Positions 1 through 11,703 of a stretch of 64,000 nucleotides of DNA are shown one piece after another. Position numbers and translations under genes: made by a program. The notes under the pieces are model-generated. The model was not told the DNA's origin. It was given only the letters and a program-made list of their open reading frames with translations, and ran no database searches. The stretch comes from Ligula intestinalis (Eukaryota; Platyhelminthes; Cestoda; Diphyllobothriidea; Diphyllobothriidae): NCBI GenBank assembly GCA_036362985.1, contig JAYGXS010000007.1, positions 10,239,273 through 10,303,272 on the forward strand, given 5' to 3'. Within the stretch, counting starts at the first letter, position 1; the number at the start of each line of letters is the position of its first letter.

Positions 1-1484
1 AGTAAGAGGATTTAATGCATGACGTTTAAAAGGTCCCTTTCGTAATTTGTCAAACCACAAACGATCAGTTCAGTGTTTTGTGGTTTGCCGGCCCACAACA
101 TCGCTTGTGTGTCAACTTATGGTGTTACGAAGTAGATGCTAAGTTAGTAAAAATGCGGCACAGATTCCATGTTCTCCGTTCATAGGCGCACAAAAGGAGT
201 TAATAGAAATTAATCGCGTCCTATATCAGGCCTTACCTACATTTTATAAAGGAGAACTCGAATATAACTATTGTTAAAAGTTCCGAAAACAAACCGTCTA
301 TTTGTGTACTTTTTTCACATGTCAGTTCGGTTTTACTGAGAAAAGGATGCTAAAACACCATTTAGCTCCTTATTGATGACATGGTGGCTAAAAAGTGAAT
401 CAATTTAGCAGAAAATTTAAAGAAAAAGATCGTTTGTGTAATTGTAAGTGAGAACCGAACAGCTGTTGCTTATTCGAAAAGAGTAAATGTGCACGACTGC
501 TGACTTATTACGAGTAGTATAAAAACACATGTAATAATAACCTCAGTGATAGTACCTCGGCTTAGTTCTGGTGTCAAATGACGCGGGTCATTAGGTGGAA
601 CAAAAGCAAAAACAGCAGGAACTGGAAGAAACGCCGTGAGAATTTCTCGGAAACTAAGTAAGTTTGAAGGTGATTTGACGGAGTTTAAGGAGGAAAACCT
701 GTCGTTCATGGAAGTAAAATTTAAGAGCAGCCTGCTGATGAAAATTTATAAAGCAAGAAGCGGAGAACCATCGCAGGCAACGAGGAGGGACCATAGACGT
801 CACGAGATCCTCACCAAAGTGCTGGAGATGCGACCATTATACGCTTTTGCTGATTGTCGATTCGGCCGATGGGGTCACGAAGAAAGGAGAACCGGATACA
901 ATCTTTAACTGCCAGTTGCGGATAGACGTAATGAAAATGAATTCAAAGGTGCTGGTTATCAAAACTAGTAATCAATGATATAAGAATACGATTTTATTTC
1001 GTTTTTGGCATAAATACAGATGTCGGGCGTATTTTACTAGACACTGCTATATCGATCCTGCTTTCTCTTTAAAGTGTAAAAATCCAGAGCAAGCTTTGGA
1101 TACTCTGCTGCAAAAGGACTTTTGTGCATACAGCCCGGACTAAGTCACATGTAGTTTGAATGGACGACCTCTAACATGCATTGTTCTTGCTAACTTGAAG
1201 AATACACCAGGTATAAAGCAGCAGCCCCGGCCGCGCATGATGCGAAAAGTTTCTATCAAGTAACCTCAGAGCTGCCTGCAATCAAAGGAAATATCTCAAC
1301 ATTCGACAAGCGTGTTTCATAGGGTAATGAGCACTGTCCAATCACATGTTTGGTTGCACACCCCTGAACCTTTTCGATGATGGTGAGGTTTTGCGTGGTC
1401 CATGGTGTTCAAGCTTGGATTTCGACTCGTATAGCTCCAATAGCTCAAAGCGAACATTCGCTTTGGCGAAAGGTATATTATAAA
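1..1484. other. Left flank outside the Helitron, no gene seen
   Basis: I recognise no coding exon, RNA gene or repeat family here. The short reading frames at 470-709 and 636-908 overlap on opposite strands and show no domain. The stretch ends at the A at 1484, which reads as the T that follows the Helitron 3' end on the - strand. Confidence 0.5.
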
Positions 1485-1516
1485 CTAGCGCGGAAGCCCG
1501 GCTTCGCCTTGGGCTT
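1485..1516 (-). other. Helitron 3' terminus: hairpin plus CTAG
   Basis: On the + strand CTAG (1485-1488) is followed by 5 bases, then AAGCCC (1494-1499) and GGGCTT (1511-1516), which form a perfect 6-bp stem. An inner GGC/GCC pairing (1500-1502 with 1506-1508) extends it around a TTC loop. Read on the - strand this is a hairpin ending just before CTAG, followed by T. That is the replication terminator structure expected of a Helitron, at the expected end. Confidence 0.7.
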
Positions 1517-2390
1517 TCTTACTTGTTGTTGACCCTTAGGTAGGCAAACTGAATATGATAACTTCTTTAAATAATTATGTCCAGTTAATTTTAGCTTTAT
1601 TTGGGAAATTCATAGGTCAATACCTTTGAACTCCCTCTTTGTACATAGTTATGATGCAGAACCTGTGGCGCTGCCACAAATGGATCAGCGTTGGGTAGGA
1701 GAAGACAGAAAAAAACTCTAATGGCATTTTCCATAAGTCAAGTTTCGAATGCCGTTTTGCGGGATTTTAAAGAGAAAAACTGTCGAGTGTGGAGCTGGGG
1801 CCGGGAGGTCGGGAAGCGATGGGTATATGTAAATCGGATGTCCTGCTGCTGAAAGTGTTGGAATCATGTCAGGAGGAGGTCATTGCGGTTGATCAATACC
1901 CAAGTGGCCACATGAGGGGAAGATCGCAATGGGCACGAGAACATCTCCGAACACCGGAGTTGAGCCCATCCTACACCCTTGCTGGTTACCAGGTCTGCCG
2001 ATCAGATATCGAAGCACGGGGGCCCAACGATCGTCAACAGTTATTCTAAGCTAACAAAGTACTGAAAAGTAGCGAGCCGTATGGTTTTTAACGGAAATTT
2101 ATGCCAGAGAAGTTTGGTGGCAAACCTTACTTGCTGCCGAGCGGCAATTTAATTAGTCTAGCATCATTACAAAGAACATCTTTTTTCATGCTTGTCCAAC
2201 TGCATCACAAACGTGTCCACAGGTGGCATTAAAATATGAGCGAGTAAATAAGTATGTATGCGACAAAGTGGTAAATGTGGGTATTAAGAGAGCAGAATTT
2301 TGAAATTAAACAATAGTGAGAAATACGGGATCATGAGAAGGCAGGAACTAAGGGTCAATACGCACCGTAAGGAGATGGAAGGTAGATTCG

Positions 2391-5260
2391 TCAGACTAAC
2401 GCTTCTGGGTAAACGAAATTTCTCGAAATGCCGTTGGGTGCTAATACGTGCAAATTGGTTTTCGAGCTAACCCGACATATCGCAACGTAGAGCTGACCGT
2501 GGGGAAAGCACGATTCCTCCAGGTGAATATCAGCCACCCTGAAGGTTCGACCTTGGGACTTGTTGATGGACATGGCGTAGCAAACCTTCACGGGAATTGA
2601 AGTCGTCGGAAATTAAACGGAGTGTCAGATGGCACGATAGGAATGCGGGGGATATAAGCAGTCTCCCTTTTTGCACAAGTGGTCATAATTGTGGCCTCTA
2701 TAATTTATGACATCAGTCGCTTGACAATAAGCCTAGTGCCATTGCGTAGCCGCGGTGCATGAATATTTCTCATCAGCATAATTGGCGCGCCAACCTTCAG
2801 AACCAGTTTGTGCGATGGAACGCCAGATATTTCCAAGCTGTTCAGAAATTCAACTGGATAATTAACACAGTCGGAATGATCAAACGTCGTATCGAATGAT
2901 TTGTACAGTTTTTCCTCACCTGGAAGAAGATGGCTAATTCTGTCGTTAATGGAATTGACGAATTTGTTGGTCAGAGCAAGAATTTCTCGTTTGCATAGCC
3001 ATTCTGCGTCAGTAAAGTTATTTTGGAGATCAAGGAAAACTTTGTCTCTAAGATCTTCGTCACTGCTCAGAAAATGTGTAACCAAACTAATAGGGATGTT
3101 TCCGGTAGCATCGCTGTCAATTTTCCCTTCGCCAATCTTCAAGATGTTGGTGAAGTATCCGTCGTTTTCATGGGTATTGTGCAGGAGAACTCTCATATTG
3201 GTCGTGAGTTACAATGTCTTTACCGTTGACCGTAGCGGTGAATATTTTAGGCAACATTTCACCTGGTCATCCCTGGTACCCCTTTGAATCACCGGTAGTA
3301 TCTGGCGGACATCACCAGATAAAACAATTGTGATGCCACCAAACGGAATTTTTATTCTTGTGGCATCACGCAGCGTTCTGTCTTCCGCTTCCAGTGCAAT
3401 TTTGTTGGCCATGGTACACTCGTCCCAGATTATAGCTGAGCACCATTTCAACAATTCAGATGATCCACTACCTCTGTTTGTGTGACATGTTGTGGTGGCA
3501 TCATCAGGTAACCTTAGAGGAAGCTTGAAGGTACTGTGAGCAGTTCGGCCATTGAGAAGTAACTTCGCTGCTATACCAGCCAATGCAACAGCCAAAACAA
3601 TTTTTCTTTCTTTGCGAATCTCATCCAAAAGCAGCTGAATAACGAACGTTTTACCAGTTCTACCGGGCGCATCCAAAAAGAAAACGTGGTCGCCTATACT
3701 GCGGTTATGGACACTGTCAATAATAGTGTTGAATACGTGAAGTTGATTGACCGGTATCCTTGGTTTTTGTAGCAAAGCCTCCGCTGAATTTTAGTTGGAA
3801 GCTGATTCCCAATGCTTCTGTCAAAAGGAAGAAATCCATACCTTTCAAGTTGCTCATTACCCATTTCAACCAAGGTGTTTTTAATGTGAATGAGTGTCAT
3901 GTTGTAGATGGCGGCATTGAAGTCTACGGGAAGATGGGCATTTTACAATAAGGCAGCTTGAGCACTCTCGACGTGCCAGTCATCGAGACACATTTTATTT
4001 CTTCCTATGGCACGTACAGTTAAGTACCGGCAATTCTTTTCAGTAAATGCCATATCAATCTGGAATAAGCTGCCCAAAAGTATTCAAACCCAGCAAAACT
4101 ACCCTATGTTTAAGAGAGCTATGACTAGTTTTCTACATTCAGGACAGCTTTCACGAATTTTGGGTGCTGACTCGGTGGAATCTCTCTTTCACTCTGATGG
4201 CGTTCGTGGACTTTGAACCCCGCCAGGCTTCATGCTGAAGATAATGCTGCTGAAGCAGCAGCCCGCAGTCTGCTAACCCTTCAGCCGATAGTGCGCAACT
4301 TTTGCCGACAACCATTGAAGGAATTCTGAGAACACTGTGTTCTTGTGCCAACCCTCTCCGTCTGGAACTAATGTTTTATAACGATATGAAACAGTTCTCC
4401 TGCTGATGTGTCAACTCAGCTTACAACTGTACATTTATTCCGTTTGTATCATACCTTTGAAGGCAGGTTTTTTTCACTTTAAACAAACCCTATCTTGCCC
4501 AGTATTGACAAAACAAAAACCCTGAAACAAAACTAATACTGGCTGCAACATAGGGAGTTTATTTTAGGTTTTTTCCGGTCTTCGAGGTGTTGGAAGGCGC
4601 CCAAGAGGTGCATTTCCAACTCTTTACAATTGCCTGTAAACTGGCATAATAAACATACTATAATTATTATTATTATAACTGTATTTGAAGTCGGTTGTCT
4701 TCCGACATATCTTTTCTGTACTTTAACCATCGATCATGGGGGCAGTTCAACTCACAACTTCTGATTAACAACGCAGGCAGTCGTCGTAATTGAAAAGGAA
4801 CGTTAGCAACGACAGCTTCAGCAATGGTGTTCTCCTACTGATTATCATCTTGAAGCAGACCACGCCTCGCACAGGCTTCTCTGTAGATAGAACAAAGAAA
4901 ACAGTCAATCGTCCTAAGATCTTTAAACGATGTTGGACCTTTAACTTCATGGAAAAGCATTCGTAATTGTAAGCATTCTTGTTGAGAGGGGTGAACAGTG
5001 TAAATTTTGCCCATTTTCACATCATACTTGATGCCCGGATGTCCGTCAACTGGAATACCTACCTTTCGTCGGGCCCACTTGTTTCGATTCCATGTGTAGT
5101 ATGAGGGGACCTGAATAAAAAGAAGTGTCTGGGCAAACGAATCTTGCTGGCACACTTTGAAGAAGGTAGTCAAAGTTGTATCTTTAGGATTTTGAAGCTG
5201 ATTCAAGAAGAATCCTTCCATAAAGTAAATCCGTTGGACATTTTCCAGGTGGATGCTCAA
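2391..5260 (-). pseudogene. Helitron polyprotein, helicase half (PIF1-like), broken
   Basis: C-terminal half of the Helitron Rep/helicase protein, which would unwind DNA during rolling-circle transposition. Reading down the - strand: a block at 5260-4677 has the conserved Helitron helicase N-terminal pattern (tyrosine-rich YYTWN segment, YTVHP, a GPTSF-LRT segment, then a SEDN segment). After the nested LINE the frame resumes near 3945. At 3775-3209 there is a P-loop GRTGKT (3664-3647), then the Walker B-like IIWDE and the LSGDVRQILPV motif of PIF1 helicases. A block at 3196-2705 ends in LRNGTRL, and 2591-2391 has the INKSQG and HGQLYVAICRV motif VI region. The pieces are in order but in several frames with stops, so the gene is dead. 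Confidence 0.85.
3950..4680 (+). mobile_element. 5'-truncated LINE tail nested in the Helitron
   Basis: The Helitron reading frame on the - strand stops matching at about 4677 and resumes near 3945. The DNA between is in the opposite orientation. Its frame at 4007-4216 gives ARTVKYRQFFSVNAISIWNKLP followed by a phenylalanine-rich end, the typical C-terminus of non-LTR retrotransposon reverse transcriptase proteins. After a short untranslated part it ends in a simple ATT-rich tail (4659-4679). A copy with only the ORF end, 3' UTR and simple tail is what target-primed insertion of a truncated LINE leaves. The clade is not certain (CR1/Jockey-like), and the exact borders and target duplication could not be fixed. 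Confidence 0.65.
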
Positions 5261-7540
5261 GTGTTCGATGGCCGAAAAATGGTTATGGATATCAAAACCA
5301 AAGATTCTCCAGCATGCCTCATTGCTGCTGATTTATCTGCCCATTTCATACTGAGTAATCTCATCATTGTTGTAACAATGGGTGAGAGAGTACATGTCAG
5401 CATCGGATTCTTTGTTGATGTACTTGCAGACGTACTTGATGGACTTCGCTGGGTTGCAAAATTCAACGTTGATGTGGGCATTGAATACTTTTGACAGTAA
5501 GGGGCAATACGGCCCAATCCAACGGTTATCAATTACCACACCACCGTTTCGCCTTTCATTGATAATTGCTTCGAATCCGCCAATCTCAGGTTGTTGCCTT
5601 CTATAGAAAAGATAACCATTCCGATCTGTCTGAGTTGCATCTACAAAATCGCTTGGGATATCTCTTGGTACATTTCCCGTCCTTCATGCAAGGGCTGTTA
5701 GGATTTATCTGACCGCATGGGCCATGCACCATTTGAGTTTTGATCATTTTAAACAGGACAGGGTCAAGGATGGGTCCGGCAACTCTGCGCATATAAATTT
5801 TTCGACATCGGAAGAGTGCAATTTTCGCTTCAGCCAGACCAAAATGTGAACGTGGGGCAATCCTCTCTTTTGCCACTCAACAGTGTTCATGTGACACTGA
5901 ACATCACCGAAAATTTAGAATTTTGTGATGAGTCTCATCATGGTTTTCAACTTAAGCTGGAATACCCGCGCGGACAAATCATGGCGATCGTGTGGCTTTT
6001 TACCGGGGAACAACTCATTAGTAATTTCAGGCCACGATGAGTTGCAAGCAAGGGTAATGAATAGGTCCGGGCGACCATGATGCCTAACGTAAACCAACGC
6101 ATCTTGGGTTTTCTCATGCATGTAGCGAGGAGACCCAGTGTGGCTTGATGGCAAGCTGAAAGGTTTACCACGACCAGCACCATTGCCACCATCAGAAAGG
6201 ATATTGTCTCTAAGGTGGATGTAGTTGTCCAGGCGAAGTTCTTTCTGGTGTGTGCGGGAATAGCAAAGGCATTCTGTTTCCATTTTGGTGAACATATCAA
6301 CAGCAAATTGCAGGAACACCGTTTTGAATCGACAAAGTAGGTTAAAAGTTCGTTCCCGAATCATAAAGTGATATGAGTAGAAGGCTTTACAACTAACTGT
6401 TGTAAGGTTGCCAATTTCAGTTAAATCGAAGCGATAACCGTCTTCACCATTAACATGCATGAGAGGGTATTGTAAGGCGTCATATGAACGGTGTGTCTCG
6501 TATATCCTTTGCAACCTATCGTCCTTCCCTCTCAAGACAATATCCCTGATGCCGTGCTGTGTTTCTGTTATAATGACGGCCACCTCTTTGCATGGGGGAG
6601 CATTAAATCTTCGTTCGTGTTCTCCACGAGGACGTTTATCGGCATCTACGACAATAGTGAAGTCAATGGAAGCATGCATCTCCAGGGCAGACTTGAAACT
6701 CTTAACGTAGCTGTTGTCTTGGTGTAGCATGTCTTGAAGGGACAGTATTATATGATTCTTAAAGCCTGGGTACACTCAGGATCGGCTTTGAGCCTGAGAA
6801 GGAGGTAGTAACGATCCAATCCGGTGGCAAACCTGGCCTTCCACCTTATAGGTAGGCATGAATCCAACCTCACGAACAACGTTGGCACCAAAGGAGGTCA
6901 TTTAAAACTCACTGTTGTATTTTCTTATGTTAGAAAGAAAATTCTTCGAGTCTTCGGTATTACCAGCAAGCAATATTTGAAGTATTTCTGGTGGTGGGGA
7001 AAAGTTATTCAGTAGAACTTTGCCGTTGGAACAGCACATGCCGATCGCTTATTAGTCCATTTTTTCGCCTGACAATGTCCGCAACCTTCTACCATCTCCC
7101 AAATGGAAACATTAACATCTTCCGCATAACCACGACTTGGGTTGTAATTGAGTGAGGCTTTATCCAACACTTGAGCATTTATGGAAGCAACCGACGGGCC
7201 ATAGTCGCTAAACCGTATGAGAATTAGTTTCAAACTGGAGTTTCCAGCATCGTTTGGGCATTGATCCGCTCTCTGTGATGCTTGCATAGTGAGACGTGCA
7301 CTTCTACGTTTGGGTAATTTGTTTTGCCGACGTTGCGAATCTCTTAACCTTCCTAGCTCTCTCCTTCGCAGGGTTTGGATCTCGGTTTCTTGGGAGAAGT
7401 TTATTTGATGGCGGATTGCGTCTTCGCGTCTTCTTTGCAGAATTTGATCTTCGGTTTCTTGTGAGCGTTGATATCGCTGACGTATGGCATTAGTCTCCAG
7501 GTGAAGCCGTATCTCTGCCTGTGTTTCTTGCAAACGTCTA
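5250..7540 (-). pseudogene. Helitron polyprotein, N-terminal and HUH Rep half, broken
   Basis: N-terminal half of the Helitron protein; the Rep domain would nick and join single-stranded DNA. At 7533-7010 there are arginine- and glutamine-rich repeats followed by a cysteine cluster (WEMVEGCGHCQAKKW), typical of Helitron N-termini. At 6775-5915 lies the Helitron-like N domain (SYDALQYPLMHVNGEDGY, then GRPDLFITLACN-SWPEI). The HUH signature LPHVHILVW reads on the - strand across about 5862-5838. A single-base frameshift follows near 5765, before the HGPCG-CMK-GKC-KRYPK block. The YICKY-like tyrosine segment (KYVCKYINKE) is at about 5450. The domain order matches known Helitrons. At least three frame breaks are needed to read it, so it is a pseudogene. 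Confidence 0.85.
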
Positions 7541-8629
7541 TTAACATTGGCAAGTCTCTTCTGTTCCTTCGTTTGTACTTGTGTTCTCGTAGCTGTTCTA
7601 ATTCCTTTTCTACCTAACGAGGTAGAACCTACAAATAGGTTATTATTTTGAACAGAATAACATATGGTAGAAAAGAAGAAAGTTTAGAACGTTACCTTCA
7701 GTCACCAGCCCATCATTGTTTGTCGAATTGTTTGTGTTCAAAACATGCCTGACGTTATCACTGTTGTCCATAACGATAGTTTGTAAGGGTTTGATTGAAA
7801 GAATAGGGATTTATGTGGTAGGCCATTCAACCTAACTTCAGAGCTAGCTGCATCGCTGTGGAGGGAGGGGGGATGGTGGTCTTTCAACCGGCCACGACAA
7901 CTTTCGCATAAGTAAAAGGGGAGGTCCAAGTAATAGTAGGTCAAGGTGTTTACGCTCAACCCATTCAGTAGTAACAAAGGGGTAAGAGGAGAGAGAGGTG
8001 TAAAGGTATCGTGAGCATCAGATTCCAGTCATAATTGGGGACCAGCGAAATGGGGGTGGGGGGAGGGCGTGAGAGGGGAATTAGTCCAACAATTGATGTC
8101 GTCCCGTGGTCATCGTCTCAAGTTTTGTTTGGAGGTGTGAGGACGCAAGGTGTTGACCTCTTGAGACGGTGTCGGTGGCGTTTGGATGCTTGGTTTACGG
8201 TGAGTGAATTTGAAGCAGCTGTAAAAACATGGTTATAGCCCTTGCTACATTGGCAGGGGTGACCTTTCAAGTGGCCACGACGACCTCGAAGCAACGACTC
8301 ATTCCCCAACCCGCCCACCCACCCCCTCCGTGACGTATACACATCCGCATTTAACGTCGGGCGTCACTTTAATCCTCATGCGCACGGTAGAATGAGGGAG
8401 CGACGTAGAGACCGACACGCACAGGCGACCGAGAACGCGTGCCGACGAAGTGATCGTGGTACTAACATGCGCGCGTCCAAGGCGCACAAGGTGTGTAAAC
8501 CTGACTCCGGCGACCAATGATAACGAAGACACACGCAGAGACAGTCACCGATTTCATTATGTATACAGCTCATTGGATCTTCATGGAGGCCGTTGTTGGT
8601 TGGGGTGAATTTGCTTTCATTTATATAGA
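7541..8629 (-). other. Helitron 5' non-coding region
   Basis: No convincing frame of the Helitron protein continues beyond about 7540-7600 on the - strand. The stretch has G-rich runs on the + strand (around 8045-8070) and ends at the proposed 5' TC terminus (8628-8629). It probably holds the transposon promoter. No TATA box can be assigned with confidence. Confidence 0.4.
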
Positions 8630-9128
8630 TGGATTTGAGAAATTGTAAAAAATTTCGAGTTTTGCTTTATTCTCACTAATTGTAAGATCATGGCTTGTCT
8701 TCAATATCGGGGGCTCTGTTTCATATGCTCTTTCGTTAGTAGCTATAGAATAACTTTGGATATTAAACTGTTCAATGCAGCTGCTCTTTTTCAAAATCTT
8801 CCTGTGACCTTAAGATAAGTAACCTCCCTTTGTTTTGTACAATTTTTTGCGAAACTAAGTTTGCATAGATAGTGCGCTCCTCGCGCTAACAAATATAAAT
8901 TCCAAATACTTAATCAGCGAGGCACCATATCAGTTGCTGTCACGACCCCCTGCTCGACGGACAGCTTATTAGCGTACACCACTATAATTACTCCGGACTT
9001 CACTGACCGATAATTCCCCTCTTCCCCATCCCTTTTGATAACTGTTCCTAACGGTTTGACAAGTTGACCGTTGATTGGCCCATGGCCACTATCATTACCC
9101 TCATTTTGTTGCTACTTCTCACCTCTGA
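8630..9128. other. Helitron flank, no gene seen
   Basis: Between the Helitron end and the hammerhead-like unit I find no coding or RNA feature. The sequence is moderately AT-rich with no tandem structure. Confidence 0.4.
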
Positions 9129-9207
9129 AAATGGACTCCTGCAAGAGTTCGAAAGCTCAGGACAATAAATCAATTGATCCAGTGCTCGAAATGCCTTATT
9201 CCTTATC
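9129..9207 (+). ncRNA. Hammerhead-like unit, copy 1 (probably inactive)
   Basis: A CTGA box (9124-9127) just outside the unit leads into a stem, GGACTC paired with GAGTTC around CTGCAA, then GAAAGCTC, AGG and AATAAA within about 40 bases. This order matches the hammerhead core (CUGANGA, stem II, GAA, stem III, NUH). Here stem III would be the self-complementary AGCT, which works only as a dimer. The box reads CTGAAAA, so the essential G of CUGANGA is an A and activity is unlikely. Two related units occur at 16375-16450 and 55670-55749. Confidence 0.4.
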
Positions 9208-9355
9208 TATATTACTCTGAATAATTCTTCTCCTCAAATACATGTGGTTGAAAATATAACTTCAAATCTTAACGTATAGCGTGCGAGATAAGGATAAAAA
9301 CACAATAATTCAGAAGTAAGATTGGGAGGTTGATCACCTGTTTCCGGGTGGAGAA

Positions 9356-9567
9356 TTACAAGTGAAGGAAGGCATACTCAAAAGGGTAAAAAACTTTGTG
9401 AACTTGTGGAAAGTGGGAAGCTCTTGTCCTATATTGCAGAGCATTGTGAAATGAAGAGAGCTGGTGGACCTCATAAGACTGAGCACGGAGGAATCCATGT
9501 TGAGCCGGACTCAGCAGATGATCATCTATTAAGTTATGCATCAAATGTGCATACGGCTGAGCTGCGA
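9356..9567 (-). pseudogene. Possible non-LTR reverse transcriptase fragment
   Basis: On the - strand a frame contains NLIDDHLLSPAQHGFLRAQS. The LLSPAQHGF motif followed by a small-residue segment is the conserved motif 1 region of CR1/Jockey-type reverse transcriptases. The downstream part resembles the weakly conserved segment before the first catalytic aspartate, but no YADD motif follows. The fragment stops next to the TA-flanked MITE at 9570, which may have interrupted it. This rests on one short motif. Confidence 0.4.
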
Positions 9568-9569
9568 TA

Positions 9570-9755
9570 CAGTAGTTGCCAGTTTTTGAGCCCACTTCGG
9601 GCCCGGACCAAATTGAGCTTCATAGGCGGCGGGCTTATTAACCGTGGGCTTAATGTAGCAGTCGCCGGTTATTAAGTCCACCTCGGGCCCAGACCAAATC
9701 GGGCTTAATAAGCGGCGGGCTTATTAACCACGGGTTTAATAGCCGGCGACAACTG
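9570..9755. mobile_element. MITE with CAGT termini and TA target duplication
   Basis: A 186-bp element flanked by TA on both sides (9568-9569 and 9756-9757). The left end starts CAGTAGTTGCC and the right end, read inward on the other strand, starts CAGTTGTCGCC; the similarity continues for about 27 bases with mismatches. TA duplication plus CAGT ends fits the Tc1/mariner/pogo superfamily (pogo/Tigger-like). Inside are two 86-base-spaced copies of one unit (from 9592 and 9678). The second copy carries a perfect 9-bp inverted repeat, TTAATAAGC/GCTTATTAA, around 5 bases. It has no coding capacity and would have been moved by a transposase from elsewhere. Confidence 0.65.
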
Positions 9756-9757
9756 TA

Positions 9758-11703
9758 TTCAAGTATTTTACATCCTTACAGTCTCTTTATTCATGGCGCA
9801 AATGTTCCACATCTAAAACCTCCATGAGACAAATTTCTTTAATGCAATAATACATCCTTTCGGTTAGTGAAAACGTCTGTGGTTATTATTTCAGTTCATG
9901 GAAAAAGGTTCGGAAAGAAAGATTTTAGCAAAGCATTAAGAGGTTCAATGTGTATGCGACTGCGCAGATTTCTGGGAAATACTGAGATACAAGCCTTTGA
10001 ACTAACATAGTCTGCTATATTATTTAAACGGGGGTGTACTTTAAAGAAAAGAACAAACTGTAGTTAGAAGTCGAAAAATGAGGAAAGAGGTATGATCAAG
10101 AGAGCGCGCGTTAAGGTTATGATAAGGTTACTGTTTGGTTGTAGGCATTTTATTCGAAGAAGATTTTGACCATGACAAATTGGAGACAGAAGATAATTCT
10201 TAGTTTCATAATGGACATGGACATAAAACTGCTGTGCTAGTAGTTGTGAGACATGAATATTTGGTTGGGACCGGAAGAAATGTTTTCTATCACACCTTCG
10301 AAAACCATAAGTTTTGAGGCAGCTTTACTGATTTGATAGGCTAAAGAAAGCGCAGAAGTATTCGAAAAGACGAGCAAAAGAATGTGACAAAATCTTAATT
10401 TGCTTTCACGCAAACCTACCTTAGGTTAAATAAAACCACAAATGTGCAGAGGTTTTGTTATGAGTTCGTTAGCATGGGAGAGATCAATAACATTTAATTA
10501 TTTTAAATGAATGCATAAGCAGTATTTTGGAATAAGAAAAGCATCCCTGGCTTCATAAATCCGAGGAATGGGTTTGATAACGAAAAAATCATTATATTTT
10601 ATAACTAAATTTTTTTTTATATTTAAAGCCCGAAGGGCCTCATCATTGTTTAGCGTTGTTAAATAAGTCACTTAAGACTTTCTATAACATTTGCATCAGA
10701 TCGCACGCAATGTTACTACATCTTCGTGGTCGTACATAGGGGTATACGCGTTTTTGCCTTTCTGCGTCCTGTGAGCACATAAAAAGGATATTAACATTTA
10801 TTTAGTTTTAATACGCTGCTATATTTGACTGGCTCTAGGTGGTTTTAAGATTTTCCATAGAAAAATCAAAAATTTGAACGGTGGGTTAGCTATGTCTGGA
10901 TTTGGCACTTCGGAACTGTTTCGACTTTCCTGTGTTTGCCTTGGAGTCACTGTTTTTTGATATTGGGCGTATATTCAGGAAGAGTGGCCAGTCCTTTTCG
11001 CTCTTTTTGCGACCTGCTAGTATTGCCAGGAGGGTAGTTGGAAGACAAGCGAATCGTTTCGTGCAATGGAGATTTTATTCACAGCCTGCTAATGTGTTCT
11101 TTCTCTCAATGTAAACTTACCTCGCGCTCCTGAACATTCTGGCCTATTGCGTGAAAAATCGTAAAGGGCATCCCACTACCCTCCAACCTAAAGCATGATT
11201 GAAATTCATTAACTGCTTCGTGCGCGAGAAGACCTAGCAGGAAATTAAGGATATTCGAGCGGCTGCCTGCGCAAACATAAAATTGATATGTGCTCGATAC
11301 AGGAGCACATGCGAATTGGATTCCGCAGGCAGCATGCACCTTTAGCGGCCAGATTTTTCTGCTGCTTGATGCGTAGCTGTGTCATATTTAAACATCTTGA
11401 CAGTTTCCGTTCTCCGTTACACATTCTTATCCTCACAATCCAATACTTCATTTCAGTACAGGAAGGTCGACTTTTGATGTAGAACCTTTAAAGATTATTA
11501 AGAACGTTTATTGTTTTCTCTTTTATCAACGATGTTGGGCGTGGGAGAAAACATACAGTATCTTCTGCCTACGGTAACCATGATATTTTCCATAACACAG
11601 TATTTTTGTTTACATATCTTTATAGGTTCGCGCTATTTTAAATTGTGTGGGCGCTCGTTTCCAACCGCCGACTGTGTTGACACTTACCGTTATAATCACA
11701 GCG
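9758..11703. other. Upstream region of TBCB, no other gene seen
   Basis: The roughly 1.9 kb 5' of the TBCB start has no recognised domain on either strand. It is AT-rich around 10600-10640, with a short GCCCGAAGGGC palindrome at about 10628. The TBCB promoter and transcription start must lie in this stretch, but no TATA box or initiator can be picked out with confidence. The frames at 10902-11114 and 11288-11482 look random. Confidence 0.45.

Larger units (their letters stand above)
1485..8629 (-). mobile_element. Autonomous-type Helitron, decayed, both ends proposed
   Basis: Rolling-circle DNA transposon of about 7.1 kb on the - strand. Read on that strand it begins TCTATATAAATGAAAGC directly after an A (complement of 8613-8630) and ends in a short hairpin, a 5-nt spacer and CTAG directly before a T (complement of 1484-1516). 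These are the canonical Helitron termini (5' TC, 3' hairpin plus CTRR, insertion between A and T, no target duplication). Between them lie an N-terminal arginine-rich and cysteine region, a Rep domain with an HUH motif, and a PIF1-type helicase, in the usual order. Frameshifts, stops and a nested LINE at about 3950-4680 show it is inactive. The termini are inferred from motif form and placement; other genomic copies would prove them. Confidence 0.75.
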
